Assembly: GCA_050953285.1 (NCBI GenBank)
Contig: JBMNMK010000002.1
Span: 1,550,001 to 1,614,000 of the forward strand
Origin: Olsenella_K sp050953285
GTDB lineage: Bacteria > Actinomycetota > Coriobacteriia > Coriobacteriales > Atopobiaceae
Reading direction: 5' to 3'
Length of the DNA stretch: 64,000 bases
Shown: piece after piece, positions 24,265 through 32,657 of the stretch
Numbering within the stretch: the first letter of the stretch is position 1
Layout: each line of letters opens with the position of its first letter
Notes under the pieces: model-generated
Seen by the model: the letters and a program-made list of their open reading frames with translations, nothing else
Told to the model about the DNA's origin: nothing
Databases searched by the model: none
Position numbers and translations under genes: made by a program

Positions 24265-25653
24265 TTATGCAAACCACATCTGACCGAGGTTGCCCATGAG
24301 GAAGTAGGTCAGGATGTAGAGCAGAGCACCACCAACGTAGAGCGTAGGAACGGAGAGGCGCAAGAAGTCCTTGGACTCAACCTTGGTGTAGGAAAGGCCC
24401 CATGCCGTCCAGCTCTGCGTGATGCAGGAGCCAAGGTTGCCAGTGATGGTGGGGATTGCAAAGACGCAATAGAGGAACGGTACAGAGAAGGAAGCAACGT
24501 TGCTCAAGACGCCCAGAGTTGCTGCGCCGCAGCCGACGAGGGTCAGAGGACCGCGGAAGAGACTGAAGAAGAGCAGCACGGTGAAGAGGATGCAGATGAG
24601 GATCTCAGACTGAGGGATGATGGGACCCAGAACTGCACTGAAGTACGGAGAAGCGTAGCGGGCGACGGTGTTGAACATAGGCAGGCAGAGCAGGAAGCCA
24701 ACCATAGGTGCGGTATCAACGGTGCCGTCGTACATGAGCTTGCTCACATACTGGATGTTCTCACGCATACCCTTGTCAAACTTGCCGCAGAGCCACAGAG
24801 CCAGCATGCCAGCCAGCAAGAAGCCGCCGATAACAGAGAAGTTGAAAGCGATGTTCAAGATAACGGGGAGCAGAGGCAGGATGAGGGTGTAACCAGGAGC
24901 ATCTTTCTGTGCCTGAGGTGCAGCCTGAGCAGCCCATGCATGGCTCTTCTTGGTGGCGTGCAGATAGACGGCAGTCATGATGATGGTGATAACAACCATG
25001 ATGCCCATTGCGTAGTAGCCCCAATTCTGTGCATACCAAGCAAAGGAGAACTCAGGCAGTGCGGAAGGATCGATAACAAAAGCGCGGTACTGCTGGAAGA
25101 AGACCGGGTTCAGATAGCTGCCGGCACCAACAGATGCAATGAAGGTAAAGAGTGCAATTGCCTTAGGAATGCCCAGAGACATAAGGATGGGAAGCACGAT
25201 AACGCCCACGGCCATAACAGGACCTGCACCCGTCATGGAAGTGAAGATGATAGCGGTCACGATGTCGAGAAGGATAACGGTGATGAGGGGCTTATCGCCG
25301 CCGAGCTCGACGGTCTTGCGGATGATGGTAGAGGCAATGCCCGTGTCCATAAGGACGCGACCAAACCAAGCGCCAAAGAGGAAGTTGATGAGGATGGTAC
25401 CCCAGCCCTCAGGACCGGACTGGTAGACGGTGTTAAGAATCTTAACGAGTGTTGTATCAGTTCCAGGACCAAACTGAAGAACCGTGTTGGCCTCAATGAA
25501 TGCTGGGGATGCCACGAGGGTTCCCACCAGCGAGAGAATGAGCCAGAGCGTAGCCATCACGAGGAAGCCCATCATGAGGTTGTAGCCCTTGATGCAGTAG
25601 TACGCAAAACCGAAGAACGAGATGATAAGCAGTATGCCAATAAGAACTTCCAT
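24265..25653 (-). CDS. Ion-transporter-superfamily permease (GntP/citrate-type), substrate unknown
   Basis: A very hydrophobic 462-residue protein with about 12 membrane helices. The pattern resembles GntP/CitMHS-type carboxylate permeases of the IT superfamily: IIVFTSMTGAGPVMAVGV-like hairpin region (AIIFTSMTGAGPVMAV), LFTFIASVGAGSYLNP, and the pseudo-repeat LFRGPLTLVGCGAATLG in the second half. As first gene of the operon with the HyuA-like protein it presumably brings in that enzyme's substrate, likely a small carboxylate or cyclic amide. I do not recognise the specific subfamily. Ribosome binding site AAGGAAGG precedes ATG 25653. Confidence 0.65.
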   Translation of the reverse strand: MEVLIGILLIISFFGFAYYCIKGYNLMMGFLVMATLWLILSLVGTLVASPAFIEANTVLQFGPGTDTTLVKILNTVYQSGPEGWGTILINFLFGAWFGRVLMDTGIASTIIRKTVELGGDKPLITVILLDIVTAIIFTSMTGAGPVMAVGVIVLPILMSLGIPKAIALFTFIASVGAGSYLNPVFFQQYRAFVIDPSALPEFSFAWYAQNWGYYAMGIMVVITIIMTAVYLHATKKSHAWAAQAAPQAQKDAPGYTLILPLLPVILNIAFNFSVIGGFLLAGMLALWLCGKFDKGMRENIQYVSKLMYDGTVDTAPMVGFLLCLPMFNTVARYASPYFSAVLGPIIPQSEILICILFTVLLFFSLFRGPLTLVGCGAATLGVLSNVASFSVPFLYCVFAIPTITGNLGSCITQSWTAWGLSYTKVESKDFLRLSVPTLYVGGALLYILTYFLMGNLGQMWFA

Positions 25654-26014
25654 GCGCCTTCCTTTCCAAATACCTTACCACTACCTGCGCGCCTTCAATC
25701 CCCCTCCCGAGGCGCACGCCTCCGTGAATATGGGATCAGAAGCACTGCCTCCCACGTGATGGGTATCCATCTCTGGGCGGCTCTTTCCACTACTGGAATA
25801 TTAGTTTCTGCACTTTGTGCACGATATATCATACTGATTTCTGACCGATGAGTGGTTCATTATTTTCCGCTAATGGTAAGCTGGGGTTATATCGTTAACA
25901 CATGTTTATTTTCAGGTTCATTACTAGAATACTAATCGTTTTCAATAAGCGCATATGACAAGCGCGTGCCCCGGGTGGGACATGCGCTGAAATACTAGGG
26001 TTTGAGTTGAAATA
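25654..26014. other. 361-base spacer with candidate operator and promoter for the permease operon
   Basis: No gene seen. Near 25809-25821 lies a perfect TGCACTTTGTGCA palindrome beside ATATATC and, on the minus strand, TATGAT, a possible -10 for the permease operon. At 25957-25987 an imperfect GC-rich hairpin follows the GntR gene. TGAAATACTA is directly repeated at 25988-25997 and 26008-26017, the second copy covering the GntR stop. Confidence 0.45.
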
Positions 26015-26839
26015 CTACTGTTTTTCTTCCGATGCCAGAAGGGTGTCACCGGGAACAGGACCGAAGTCAAAGTAGTCAGGATGCTCTATCACCATCTGGT
26101 CAAAGAAGTCTACGTAGTGGTTAAGATGTCCATAGATAAAGGTGTAGAGCTGGTCTTTTGTTAAGCGCGTACCAAAGGAGAGGCGCTTATAGAGATCTTC
26201 ATGGTCACGGTAGCCGCTGGAAAGATCGTCGTATCCCAGGACGTGGCCCATGTAGCGCACCCGGTCATAATGTGTGCTTGCGGATTTGATCACACGCCAG
26301 GTGAATTCCTGGCCACTGCCCTGAAACACAATGCGGTGAAACTCATCATCCAGCGAGACAATCTTGTAGATGTCCTTATTCTCCTGCGTGAGGGCCACGC
26401 GCTGCTGTGCCAGAGAGTGGCTCAGGCGCACAATATAGTCACTGGAGAGCCTTCCTGCCATCCTAAGCAGCGTTGTTGCCTCAACTTCTGTGCGCAAAAG
26501 CGATCCTTGGCGCATGGCACTCACATTGATGCGAGAAACGCGGGTGGCGCTTTGCGGGGCAACGTCTACCAAGAGCTGCTCTTTCAAGATACTCACCGCT
26601 TGGTGCACCGGCGTCTTTGATATGCCCAGTTTCTTGGCTATGTCCGCCTCTCTTATGAGGGAAGTTGGCGGCAGGATGACCATGAGGATGTTGTATCTCA
26701 GCGTGCGATAGGCGTACTCCGCATTGGTCTCATCATCTTGCTTGGGCAACACAACCATATCGTCGGTAAAGTCATTACCCTTACGCTTCATGGTAGATTG
26801 GTTATACTCACTGGCCGCAAGCGCCATTCCCATTTCCAT
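26015..26839 (-). CDS. GntR-family transcriptional regulator (FCD domain)
   Basis: A 274-residue regulator. A winged helix-turn-helix occupies about residues 40-105 (AYRTLRYNILMVILPPTS, IREADIAKKLGISKTPVHQA) and an all-helical FCD ligand domain the rest, with metal/ligand residues likely in LDDEFHRIVF and the distal HLNHYVDFF. GntR/FCD proteins usually repress sugar-acid or carboxylate genes until the acid binds. Its neighbours, the permease/HyuA-like operon on the same strand and a divergent YhcH gene 141 bases away, are the likely targets. ATG 26839 follows GAGGTGAGCA. A N-terminal tail of about 35 residues precedes the helix-turn-helix, slightly longer than usual. Confidence 0.88.
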   Translation of the reverse strand: MEMGMALAASEYNQSTMKRKGNDFTDDMVVLPKQDDETNAEYAYRTLRYNILMVILPPTSLIREADIAKKLGISKTPVHQAVSILKEQLLVDVAPQSATRVSRINVSAMRQGSLLRTEVEATTLLRMAGRLSSDYIVRLSHSLAQQRVALTQENKDIYKIVSLDDEFHRIVFQGSGQEFTWRVIKSASTHYDRVRYMGHVLGYDDLSSGYRDHEDLYKRLSFGTRLTKDQLYTFIYGHLNHYVDFFDQMVIEHPDYFDFGPVPGDTLLASEEKQ

Positions 26840-26919
26840 TGCTCACCTCATACTCAAAATATCAGTGCAATACCAAAAAGGCAAAATAACGGACGCAACT
26901 AAAGATACGCGTCTGTGCC

Positions 26920-26957
26920 TATAATTATGGGGTAACTTTCTGTAGGTGGTATTTCAC
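26920..26957 (+). promoter_or_regulatory. Candidate promoter and operator for the second YhcH gene
   Basis: A perfect TATAAT lies at 26920-26925, with no convincing -35. Just downstream GGTGGTATTTCAC at 26945-26957 resembles, inverted, the GTGCAATACC at 26866-26875 near the GntR start. These may be halves of a GntR operator, but the match is short. Confidence 0.4.
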
Positions 26958-26980
26958 TTTTGCTGATTGGAGTTACTACC

Positions 26981-27472
26981 ATGTTCACTGGCAACATCAA
27001 TGAGACACCCGCACGGTGGGACGTCTACCCAGAACCCATCCGCCGAGCACTCAATTTGCTCAAATCAGGCGTGCCTTTAGCAACAGAGCCTGGTGTCTAT
27101 ACGTTAGAAGATGGACACATGATCATGCAGGTGATATCCCAAGATACCCACCCTAGAGAAGAGCTCAGACCTGAGTCCCACCGCAAGTTTATCGACGTCC
27201 AGTTCTTGGCAGCAGGTGGCCCCGAAGAGATTGGCTACTACCCTGACCTGGGCACCAGCACGCCGGATGAGGACCTGTTTGATACGCCTCGTGATATTTG
27301 CTTCTGGAAGGAAAATGAGGACGCGCAAGAGACACGTATCAAGATGCAGGTGGGCACCTACGCCATCTTCTTCCCGTGGGACATGCATATACCTGCCATT
27401 CAGGTAGGAGCTGAGCCGCAGCATATCAAGAAAATCGTCGTGAAGGTGCTCCTGGACGACTGCACAAACTAG
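26981..27472 (+). CDS. YhcH/YjgK/YiaL-family protein (second copy)
   Basis: A 163-residue cupin-like protein of the same family as the product of 20704-21156, with LRPESHRKFIDVQFLAAGGP (the EAH-like motif becomes PESH), VGTYAIFFPWDMHIPAIQ and IKKIVVKVLL. ATG 26981 follows TTGGAGTTACTACC. It is divergent from the GntR gene. Family members accompany keto-sugar and ascorbate pathways, consistent with the ula operon just downstream on the other strand. The biochemical role is not firmly known. Confidence 0.88.
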   Translation: MFTGNINETPARWDVYPEPIRRALNLLKSGVPLATEPGVYTLEDGHMIMQVISQDTHPREELRPESHRKFIDVQFLAAGGPEEIGYYPDLGTSTPDEDLFDTPRDICFWKENEDAQETRIKMQVGTYAIFFPWDMHIPAIQVGAEPQHIKKIVVKVLLDDCTN

Positions 27473-27550
27473 TATTTCAGCTTGCTAAGAGAGGTTCTTC
27501 TCGCCCGCTGAAATTACAGATGGAAGTTGTGAAGCAGTTTGTAAACCACA

Positions 27551-27596
27551 AAGAGAGCCAATTGCAGCCGCAGTTACAGCTGCGATTGGCTCTCTT
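27551..27596 (+). terminator. Long hairpin after the second YhcH gene
   Basis: AAGAGAGCCAATTGCAG (27551-27567) pairs with 27580-27596 with one mismatch and a 12-base loop. It lies 78 bases after the YhcH stop and opposite the ula terminator. No T-run follows. Confidence 0.6.
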
Positions 27597-27624
27597 GCGT
27601 TACCAGCGCCGTGCGCAAGCGCAA

Positions 27625-27658
27625 GAAAAACGCTGCTTGAGCGTATGCCCAAGCAGCG
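27625..27658 (-). terminator. Rho-independent terminator of the ula operon
   Basis: On the minus strand CGCTGCTTG and CAAGCAGCG form a perfect nine-base stem followed by TTTTTC, 31 bases after the ulaG stop. Confidence 0.85.
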
Positions 27659-27689
27659 CAAGCAGACCTTATTGCAAGGCTTTTACACC

Positions 27690-28808
27690 TTAGAGGACAG
27701 AGCGGAACGGCACGTTGGGCTCATGCTCAAAGCAGTCATGGAAGCCACGGTCGTACATGTACTCCTTCTTGTCCTTGTCCAGAGGATAGGTGTAGTCGCC
27801 GCCCGGCTGCCAGTAGTAAGGATGGAAGGTGTAGTTGAGGCGATCCTTACGCATCTGGTAGAGGACCTCAATCTCACGCTGGTCAGCCATGAAGTTGGTC
27901 CAGACATCCCAGTGGATAGGAATGACAACCTTGGCCTGCAGTGCCTCGGCCATGCGCAGGATTTCGGTGGCTTCCATCTTGTCCTGGATGCCCACCGGGT
28001 TGCAGCCATAGGAGCCAAAGCAGACATCAACGCCGCCGTACTCCTTCATGATGTCCTTGCCGTGCTTGGCAAAGTAGATGGAGTAGTGAGAGTCACCGCT
28101 GTGATAGATGTTGCCGCCAGGGGTTACGAGCAGGTAGTTCACGGCCTTCTCGTCCATGTCCATGGGGCACTTTCCCCACAGATCCTCACGGTCAGGACCG
28201 GTTGAATCGGTGGTGGTGATGCAGGTGCGATCAAAGGAGTCCATGCAGACGATGGTCATATCCTTGATCTTGAACTTATCGCCCGGCTTAACCACGCGAA
28301 TACGATCCTCAGGTACACCCCACTTGCGCCAGAAATCAGCGGACTTCTCCGGGCCAATGAACGGCACGGGGATCTCATTGCCGTTCTCGTCGGTGGTGGT
28401 CATGCCGGACTGGATGACATGAGCAGCCCACTCCTTGGACATGTGATCCTGGTGATAGTGCGTTGCCAAAACAGCATCTACGTGCTTAAACGCAAAGGGA
28501 TCAAAGGTGTAGGGGATGTTTCTCAGATTGGGCTGCATAGCGCGAACGCCGGCCATGTTAGCCATCTGGTGGCCAACCTTCATGAGGCCATTGCCGTGAG
28601 TGCGCTTGCCGTTGCCGGTCCAGAGGTCAATAGTGATATTGGCATCACCCGGGGTCTTGATCCACATACCGGTGCAGCCGAGCCACCACATCTTCACGTT
28701 GCCCTCAGGCACCACCGCATTCTCAATGTCCTCGTTCAGCCACGTGCCCCACTCAGGGAACGTATTCATGATCCACTTTTCACGCGTTACTTCATCAATT
28801 TCAGACAT
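27690..28808 (-). CDS. ulaG: L-ascorbate-6-phosphate lactonase
   Basis: A 372-residue metallo-beta-lactamase-fold enzyme that hydrolyses L-ascorbate 6-phosphate to 3-keto-L-gulonate 6-phosphate in the cytoplasm. The N-terminus matches UlaG (EKWIMNTFPEWGTWLNEDIE, VKMWWLGCTGMWIKTPG). The metal site is in ATHYHQDHMSKEW, with further ligands in VCMDSFDRT, HSGDSHYS and VIPIHWDVWTNF. ATG 28808 follows AAAGGAGC; the longer frame to 28910 crosses an intercistronic hairpin. It is the last gene of the ula operon. Confidence 0.95.
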   Translation of the reverse strand: MSEIDEVTREKWIMNTFPEWGTWLNEDIENAVVPEGNVKMWWLGCTGMWIKTPGDANITIDLWTGNGKRTHGNGLMKVGHQMANMAGVRAMQPNLRNIPYTFDPFAFKHVDAVLATHYHQDHMSKEWAAHVIQSGMTTTDENGNEIPVPFIGPEKSADFWRKWGVPEDRIRVVKPGDKFKIKDMTIVCMDSFDRTCITTTDSTGPDREDLWGKCPMDMDEKAVNYLLVTPGGNIYHSGDSHYSIYFAKHGKDIMKEYGGVDVCFGSYGCNPVGIQDKMEATEILRMAEALQAKVVIPIHWDVWTNFMADQREIEVLYQMRKDRLNYTFHPYYWQPGGDYTYPLDKDKKEYMYDRGFHDCFEHEPNVPFRSVL

Positions 28809-28856
28809 GTGCGCTCCTTTCAATTCCATCGCCGAAAGGCGTTTATAGACAGTTAC

Positions 28857-28904
28857 AAAAAAACGCCTGGCGCGGGCGAGAAAACCCTGCACTCGCACCA
28901 GGCG
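28857..28904 (-). terminator. Intercistronic hairpin with T-run upstream of ulaG
   Basis: Minus strand: CGCCTGG (28898-28904) pairs with CCAGGCG (28864-28870), followed by seven T residues (28857-28863). The loop holds the dispersed octamer as TTCTCGCC. It lies between the propeller gene and ulaG, so it may be a partial terminator lowering ulaG expression. Confidence 0.6.
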
Positions 28905-28919
28905 CACCAAAAGAAACCT

Positions 28920-29972
28920 CTAGGCGGTGACGTCGTAGAGAGCTACCTCGTTGGTTTCACGGTTGGCCGAGATGATATGGTCGGTGCCATCGTTGAAGAC
29001 CCAGCAGTTTGCCGGACCACAGTCGTGGTCAATGATCTCAACGGCGTACTGGCCATCCTCATAGCCCAGACGGAAAAGATCACGACCACCCTTGCGATTG
29101 CCAAGCACAGCGCTTGGCTTGCCGGCAAGGCTGCCTGACCAGATGGCGTGCAAGAACGGGCGCTTCTCGGGATCTTCCCAGACCTTCTCAAAGTTGTCCT
29201 CATGCTCCGTCTCATGCCAGACCGAGAGGGTGTCACCGTGGAACGTGGAGATGGTGACAATCTCCTCTTTGCCATCCCCATCCAGGTCCACAAGGCACAT
29301 GTCACTCGTGGGCTGAACCACCAGGCAGTTCACATCCCACTCACCGTCAGGCGTGGTAGGCGGCACGTAGCGGAAAACACCAGCGGCGGTACCCAGGAGC
29401 GCAAAGCTCTTATCGGGCGCCATATAGAAGCCATGGTTTTGCAGCTGGTAGTCTGCAATCTTGGTGAGCTTCAGCTGGTTATCCTCGTTATAACGCTCAA
29501 GGTTGCCAGAGATGGGAGCTGCCCAAACGGCACCGGGCACCTTCCAGTCGTTTTTGAACTCACGGCAGGAGGTCTTGATGGTGCAGGCAATGAGCCAATC
29601 CGTGCCATCGGCTGCCTTCAAGATGCCAAAGCGATGCACGTAGGGCAGGTCACACAGCACGGACATCTTCCATGTGCCATCCTGCTGGCGCGTCCAGCTT
29701 ACAATACGTGCGTCGTCTGCGCCAAAGTTGGGCGAGAAGAACTTGTAGGTTGCCAAAAGCTGGTCGCCACGACCGGGTGCCTGCGTGACAGTCATGACAC
29801 CGCCAGGTCCCTCGTTCACATCCTCGATAGCCTTGCCGTCCAAGGTGAAGCGGCGCATGGGCCCTTCCTTCTCCGTTGCAACGACAAAACCGTTAGTGTC
29901 ATCTGCGTCAAACATGCAAACCGCATAGCACTTGACCATATCGGTTGCAATTACGTGCTTCTGGTAGTTCAT
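28920..29972 (-). CDS. Cytoplasmic beta-propeller (FG-GAP/VCBS-like) protein in the ula operon
   Basis: A 350-residue protein with repeating beta-blade character and a calcium-binding FG-GAP/VCBS signature, DLDGDGKEEIVTI, near residue 230. Other blade-like strands include DADDTNGFVVATE, DWLIACTIK and SFALLGTAAGVFRY. It has no signal peptide, whereas most FG-GAP proteins are secreted. It lies between ulaB and ulaG in a single transcription unit, so a role in processing ascorbate or its lactone products is likely. Propeller folds occur in lactonases, isomerases and aldos-2-ulose dehydratase. I do not recognise a characterised homologue and no function is assigned. Confidence 0.7.
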   Translation of the reverse strand: MNYQKHVIATDMVKCYAVCMFDADDTNGFVVATEKEGPMRRFTLDGKAIEDVNEGPGGVMTVTQAPGRGDQLLATYKFFSPNFGADDARIVSWTRQQDGTWKMSVLCDLPYVHRFGILKAADGTDWLIACTIKTSCREFKNDWKVPGAVWAAPISGNLERYNEDNQLKLTKIADYQLQNHGFYMAPDKSFALLGTAAGVFRYVPPTTPDGEWDVNCLVVQPTSDMCLVDLDGDGKEEIVTISTFHGDTLSVWHETEHEDNFEKVWEDPEKRPFLHAIWSGSLAGKPSAVLGNRKGGRDLFRLGYEDGQYAVEIIDHDCGPANCWVFNDGTDHIISANRETNEVALYDVTA

Positions 29973-30048
29973 TTCTCACCTCTGGTTAAACCAATGGGCT
30001 CAAATATGAGACCGTGCCCTTGCGGGCACGAATCTCACGTCTTGCAAT

Positions 30049-30354
30049 TTATGCAAACTTCTTATCTACGCCAGCCTCGAGGAACTTCTCCTCAATCTCC
30101 TTGTCGCTCATCACGTTCTTCAGAGGAACGGTGATGATGCCGGCATTCTTGGCCTCAACAAACATGTTCTCAAAGTTGCGCGGGAAGCACACGATGTCAT
30201 AGGTTTTTGCGGTTGAGGTGCCCTCTGCCAGAGCGCAGTGGTGAACCTTAGGCTCTTTAAGGTTGAGCTTCTTTGCGACACGCTCGACTGCCATCTGCAT
30301 CATGAGAGACGTACCTGAACCGTTTGCACAAGCGCAGAGAATCTTGGTTGCCAT
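30049..30354 (-). CDS. ulaB: PTS ascorbate-type EIIB component
   Basis: A 101-residue cytoplasmic phosphocarrier. The P-loop KILCACANGSGTSLMM holds the phosphocysteine (C9 in CANGSGTS). It accepts phosphate from EIIA and passes it to the sugar in EIIC. ATG 30354, four bases after AAAGGATGTC, is preferred to the longer frame to 30420. It follows ulaA by 131 bases; the spacer contains an imperfect inverted repeat built on GCCCGGGCACAGGTGCCCGGGC that may modulate relative expression. Confidence 0.92.
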   Translation of the reverse strand: MATKILCACANGSGTSLMMQMAVERVAKKLNLKEPKVHHCALAEGTSTAKTYDIVCFPRNFENMFVEAKNAGIITVPLKNVMSDKEIEEKFLEAGVDKKFA

Positions 30355-30485
30355 GATGACATCCTTTCTGGGAGATATCTCCCGGTGAAGCCCGGGCACA
30401 GGTGCCCGGGCGCGTATCAACCTTACCGTGGAGTCTACCCGCTTAAACTCATTTCGAGCGCGTGGCGGGCAATCAGCACAAGTCC

Positions 30486-32093
30486 TTACTCGGCCTTAAT
30501 AGCTGCTGCCTCGGCCTTCTGTGCGTACTCCTTGTACTTGTCGTAATCCTCAACCTCGAGGAAGTAGGTGCTGTTGCCGTTCTCATCCTTAGGAGCAGCC
30601 TTGTACTGGAGCTGCGGGATGATAACGAGAATAACGGCGACGATAGCAACACCAATCCAGCCGAGGTACTTCATGATGACCGTGAAGATAGGCCAGATGG
30701 TTGCCCAGTCGAACATGCCGAGGTAGCCACCGAAGGCGTACATCTGGACCCAAGAGGCGATAAGAGCAGAGCCAAACACCTGGCAAAGACCGCAGATGAA
30801 CGGGAGGATAAGGCATGCCTTGAGGCCGCCTTTGTTGTTGGCATATACGCCGATAACAGCGTTATCAAAGAACAGAGGCACGAAGCCTGCAACCACGAGC
30901 ACCGGAGAGTGCATGATGAGCAGAGCGCCAATGGCCAGGAACTGACCCACAGCACCAGCCATGAAGCCCAAGGTCACAGCGTTGGTAGAACCAAAGCCAA
31001 AGGTGACGGCGCAATCGACACCAGGGACAGAACCCTTGATGAGCTTGTTGGAGATGCCCTGGAAGGAGGTGGTGAGCTCGGCTACGAAGGTACGGACACC
31101 AAGCTGGAGGATCGTCAGATACACAGCAAACTGGAAGCAGTTATAGAGCACATAGAAGAAGAAGTCTTCGTTGGGAGACAGCGCTGCGTTGCCGGTGAGC
31201 TGGCCGTCGGCGGTGAGCTGACGCAGGAAGTCCGGGCCAATAACGCAGAGGATGATGCCGAAGAAGAGTGTCATCAGGATAGCGGTGGAAACCATGTTCT
31301 CGTTGAACATGGACAGCCAGCCAGGAAGCTCGATGTCCTCAAGGCGCTTGTCAAAGACGGAGTGCTTCTCCGGGTTCTTCTCGCGCTTCTTAGCGTCACG
31401 GCGGCTCATCCAGCCAGCGATCTTAGAAGCAAAGAAGATACCAAACATCTGCTGGTGACCAATGGAGAAGCCAGCGCCGTCGGTCAGCTCCTGGGTCGGG
31501 CCAACGGTAAGGTTAGAACCAACAGCCCAGTAGAGGCCAAGGAGAAGGGTCATAACAAACAGAGCGGGGCCGGATGCCAGCTGGGGGAAGCAGAACATGA
31601 TGAGCCACAGAGCGGTTGCAGCCTGCTGCACCTGGACGTTACCGGTGGTGAAGATAGCGCGCATCTTGGTCTTGTTCTTAAAGGCGACAAGAGCGATGTT
31701 CAGGATATAGGCAAACAGAAGGAGCAGCATGTACTGCGAGATGTTTGCACCCTGGAGGAAGGAGACGTCTGCCAAGGAGAAGTCTCCGGAGGCTGCGGCC
31801 TTGACACCCGCGTCGACGGCGTTGTTGCCAAAGTAGGGGTCAATGACCATAGCGGTCAGATCAAAACGCTGCTTCAAGCCCACGATGACCGGGCGGAAGG
31901 AGCTGGTCAGGCCACCAGAACCAACCTGCAAAATCATGTAACCAACGGAGGCCTTGATGAAGCCAGCGAGCACCTCATACCAGTGCTTGCCGAGCAGCGC
32001 ATAGCCGATCACGACAATGAAGCCGATGATCCACGCTGGTTGGGAAAGAATGGTTGATGAGAACCAATTCACCCCTGCCATCAAAATGTCCAT
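30486..32093 (-). CDS. ulaA: PTS ascorbate-type EIIC membrane component
   Basis: A 535-residue membrane protein with about 11 helices, the translocator that imports and phosphorylates L-ascorbate. It matches the UlaA/SgaT family: PAWIIGFIVVIGYALLGK, FIKASVGYMILQVGSGGL, YFGNNAVDAG, ILNIALVAFKNKTKMRAIF, TGNVQVQQAATALW and PGVDCAVTFGFGSTNAVTLG. Residues 220-250 form a charged cytoplasmic loop. At 535 residues it is longer than E. coli UlaA (about 465) because of a C-terminal tail ending in a charged KYKEYAQKAEAAAIKAE segment. It lies between ulaC and ulaB. Confidence 0.95.
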   Translation of the reverse strand: MDILMAGVNWFSSTILSQPAWIIGFIVVIGYALLGKHWYEVLAGFIKASVGYMILQVGSGGLTSSFRPVIVGLKQRFDLTAMVIDPYFGNNAVDAGVKAAASGDFSLADVSFLQGANISQYMLLLLFAYILNIALVAFKNKTKMRAIFTTGNVQVQQAATALWLIMFCFPQLASGPALFVMTLLLGLYWAVGSNLTVGPTQELTDGAGFSIGHQQMFGIFFASKIAGWMSRRDAKKREKNPEKHSVFDKRLEDIELPGWLSMFNENMVSTAILMTLFFGIILCVIGPDFLRQLTADGQLTGNAALSPNEDFFFYVLYNCFQFAVYLTILQLGVRTFVAELTTSFQGISNKLIKGSVPGVDCAVTFGFGSTNAVTLGFMAGAVGQFLAIGALLIMHSPVLVVAGFVPLFFDNAVIGVYANNKGGLKACLILPFICGLCQVFGSALIASWVQMYAFGGYLGMFDWATIWPIFTVIMKYLGWIGVAIVAVILVIIPQLQYKAAPKDENGNSTYFLEVEDYDKYKEYAQKAEAAAIKAE

Positions 32094-32144
32094 GCTGTTC
32101 CTCTCTCTATGTGCAGGGCAAACTTTTTGCCCCTATTCGGCCTA

Positions 32145-32609
32145 TTACTCGTCGCCCACCATAGCGTCGATCTCAAGCAGCTCCTCTAAAGACTCAATCT
32201 TCTTGAGGCGCTCAACAACTTCCTCATTGGAGAGCACCTGCGCCAGGCGCTGCATGCTCTTGAGGTGCTCATCTGGATCGGTATCGCTCAGCGTGAAGAA
32301 GATGGTTGCATCCGTATCCTCCTGAGCGGGATCATCAAAGTGCACTGGCTCTTTCACGCGCATGAAGCTGATAGCGTCACGGTTGGTGCCGCGAGCGTTC
32401 TCCATAGCGTGCGGCATAGCAACGCCGGGCATCAGAACAATGTAGGGGCCATGCTTCTCAACGTTTTCAATGAGGCAGTCTGCATACTCTGGATCAACCG
32501 AACCGTCCTTGATGAGTGGTGAAACACCCTCACGCAGGGCATCTTTCCACGTAAGCGGCCCGTCTACCAGATTGCAGTGACCCAGCTCGTACAGTTGCTT
32601 TAGAAGCAT
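32145..32609 (-). CDS. ulaC: PTS ascorbate-type EIIA component
   Basis: A 154-residue cytoplasmic EIIA of the fructose/mannitol fold, first gene of the ula operon. The phosphorylated histidine is H67 in MPGVAMPHAMENARG. It takes phosphate from HPr and passes it to UlaB. ATG 32609 is chosen since AAGGGAAAGG lies just upstream and the family starts LLKQLYE; the frame extends to 32678 through the operator region and is unlikely to be used there. Divergent from the DeoR regulator across a 354-base operator-rich spacer. Confidence 0.92.
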   Translation of the reverse strand: MLLKQLYELGHCNLVDGPLTWKDALREGVSPLIKDGSVDPEYADCLIENVEKHGPYIVLMPGVAMPHAMENARGTNRDAISFMRVKEPVHFDDPAQEDTDATIFFTLSDTDPDEHLKSMQRLAQVLSNEEVVERLKKIESLEELLEIDAMVGDE

Positions 32610-32657
32610 GACCTTTCCCTTCTGGCCGTGAGCCCCAAGGACTCCCCAAAACAGAAC

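Noticed and set aside
24244..25851. Plus-strand frame of 535 codons rich in Asp, Glu, Asn and His
   Set aside because: This is the antisense of a hydrophobic permease gene; charged composition is the expected shadow of membrane codons.
30462..32057. Plus-strand frame of 531 codons over ulaA
   Set aside because: Same reason: the antisense of a membrane protein gene with strong family matches.
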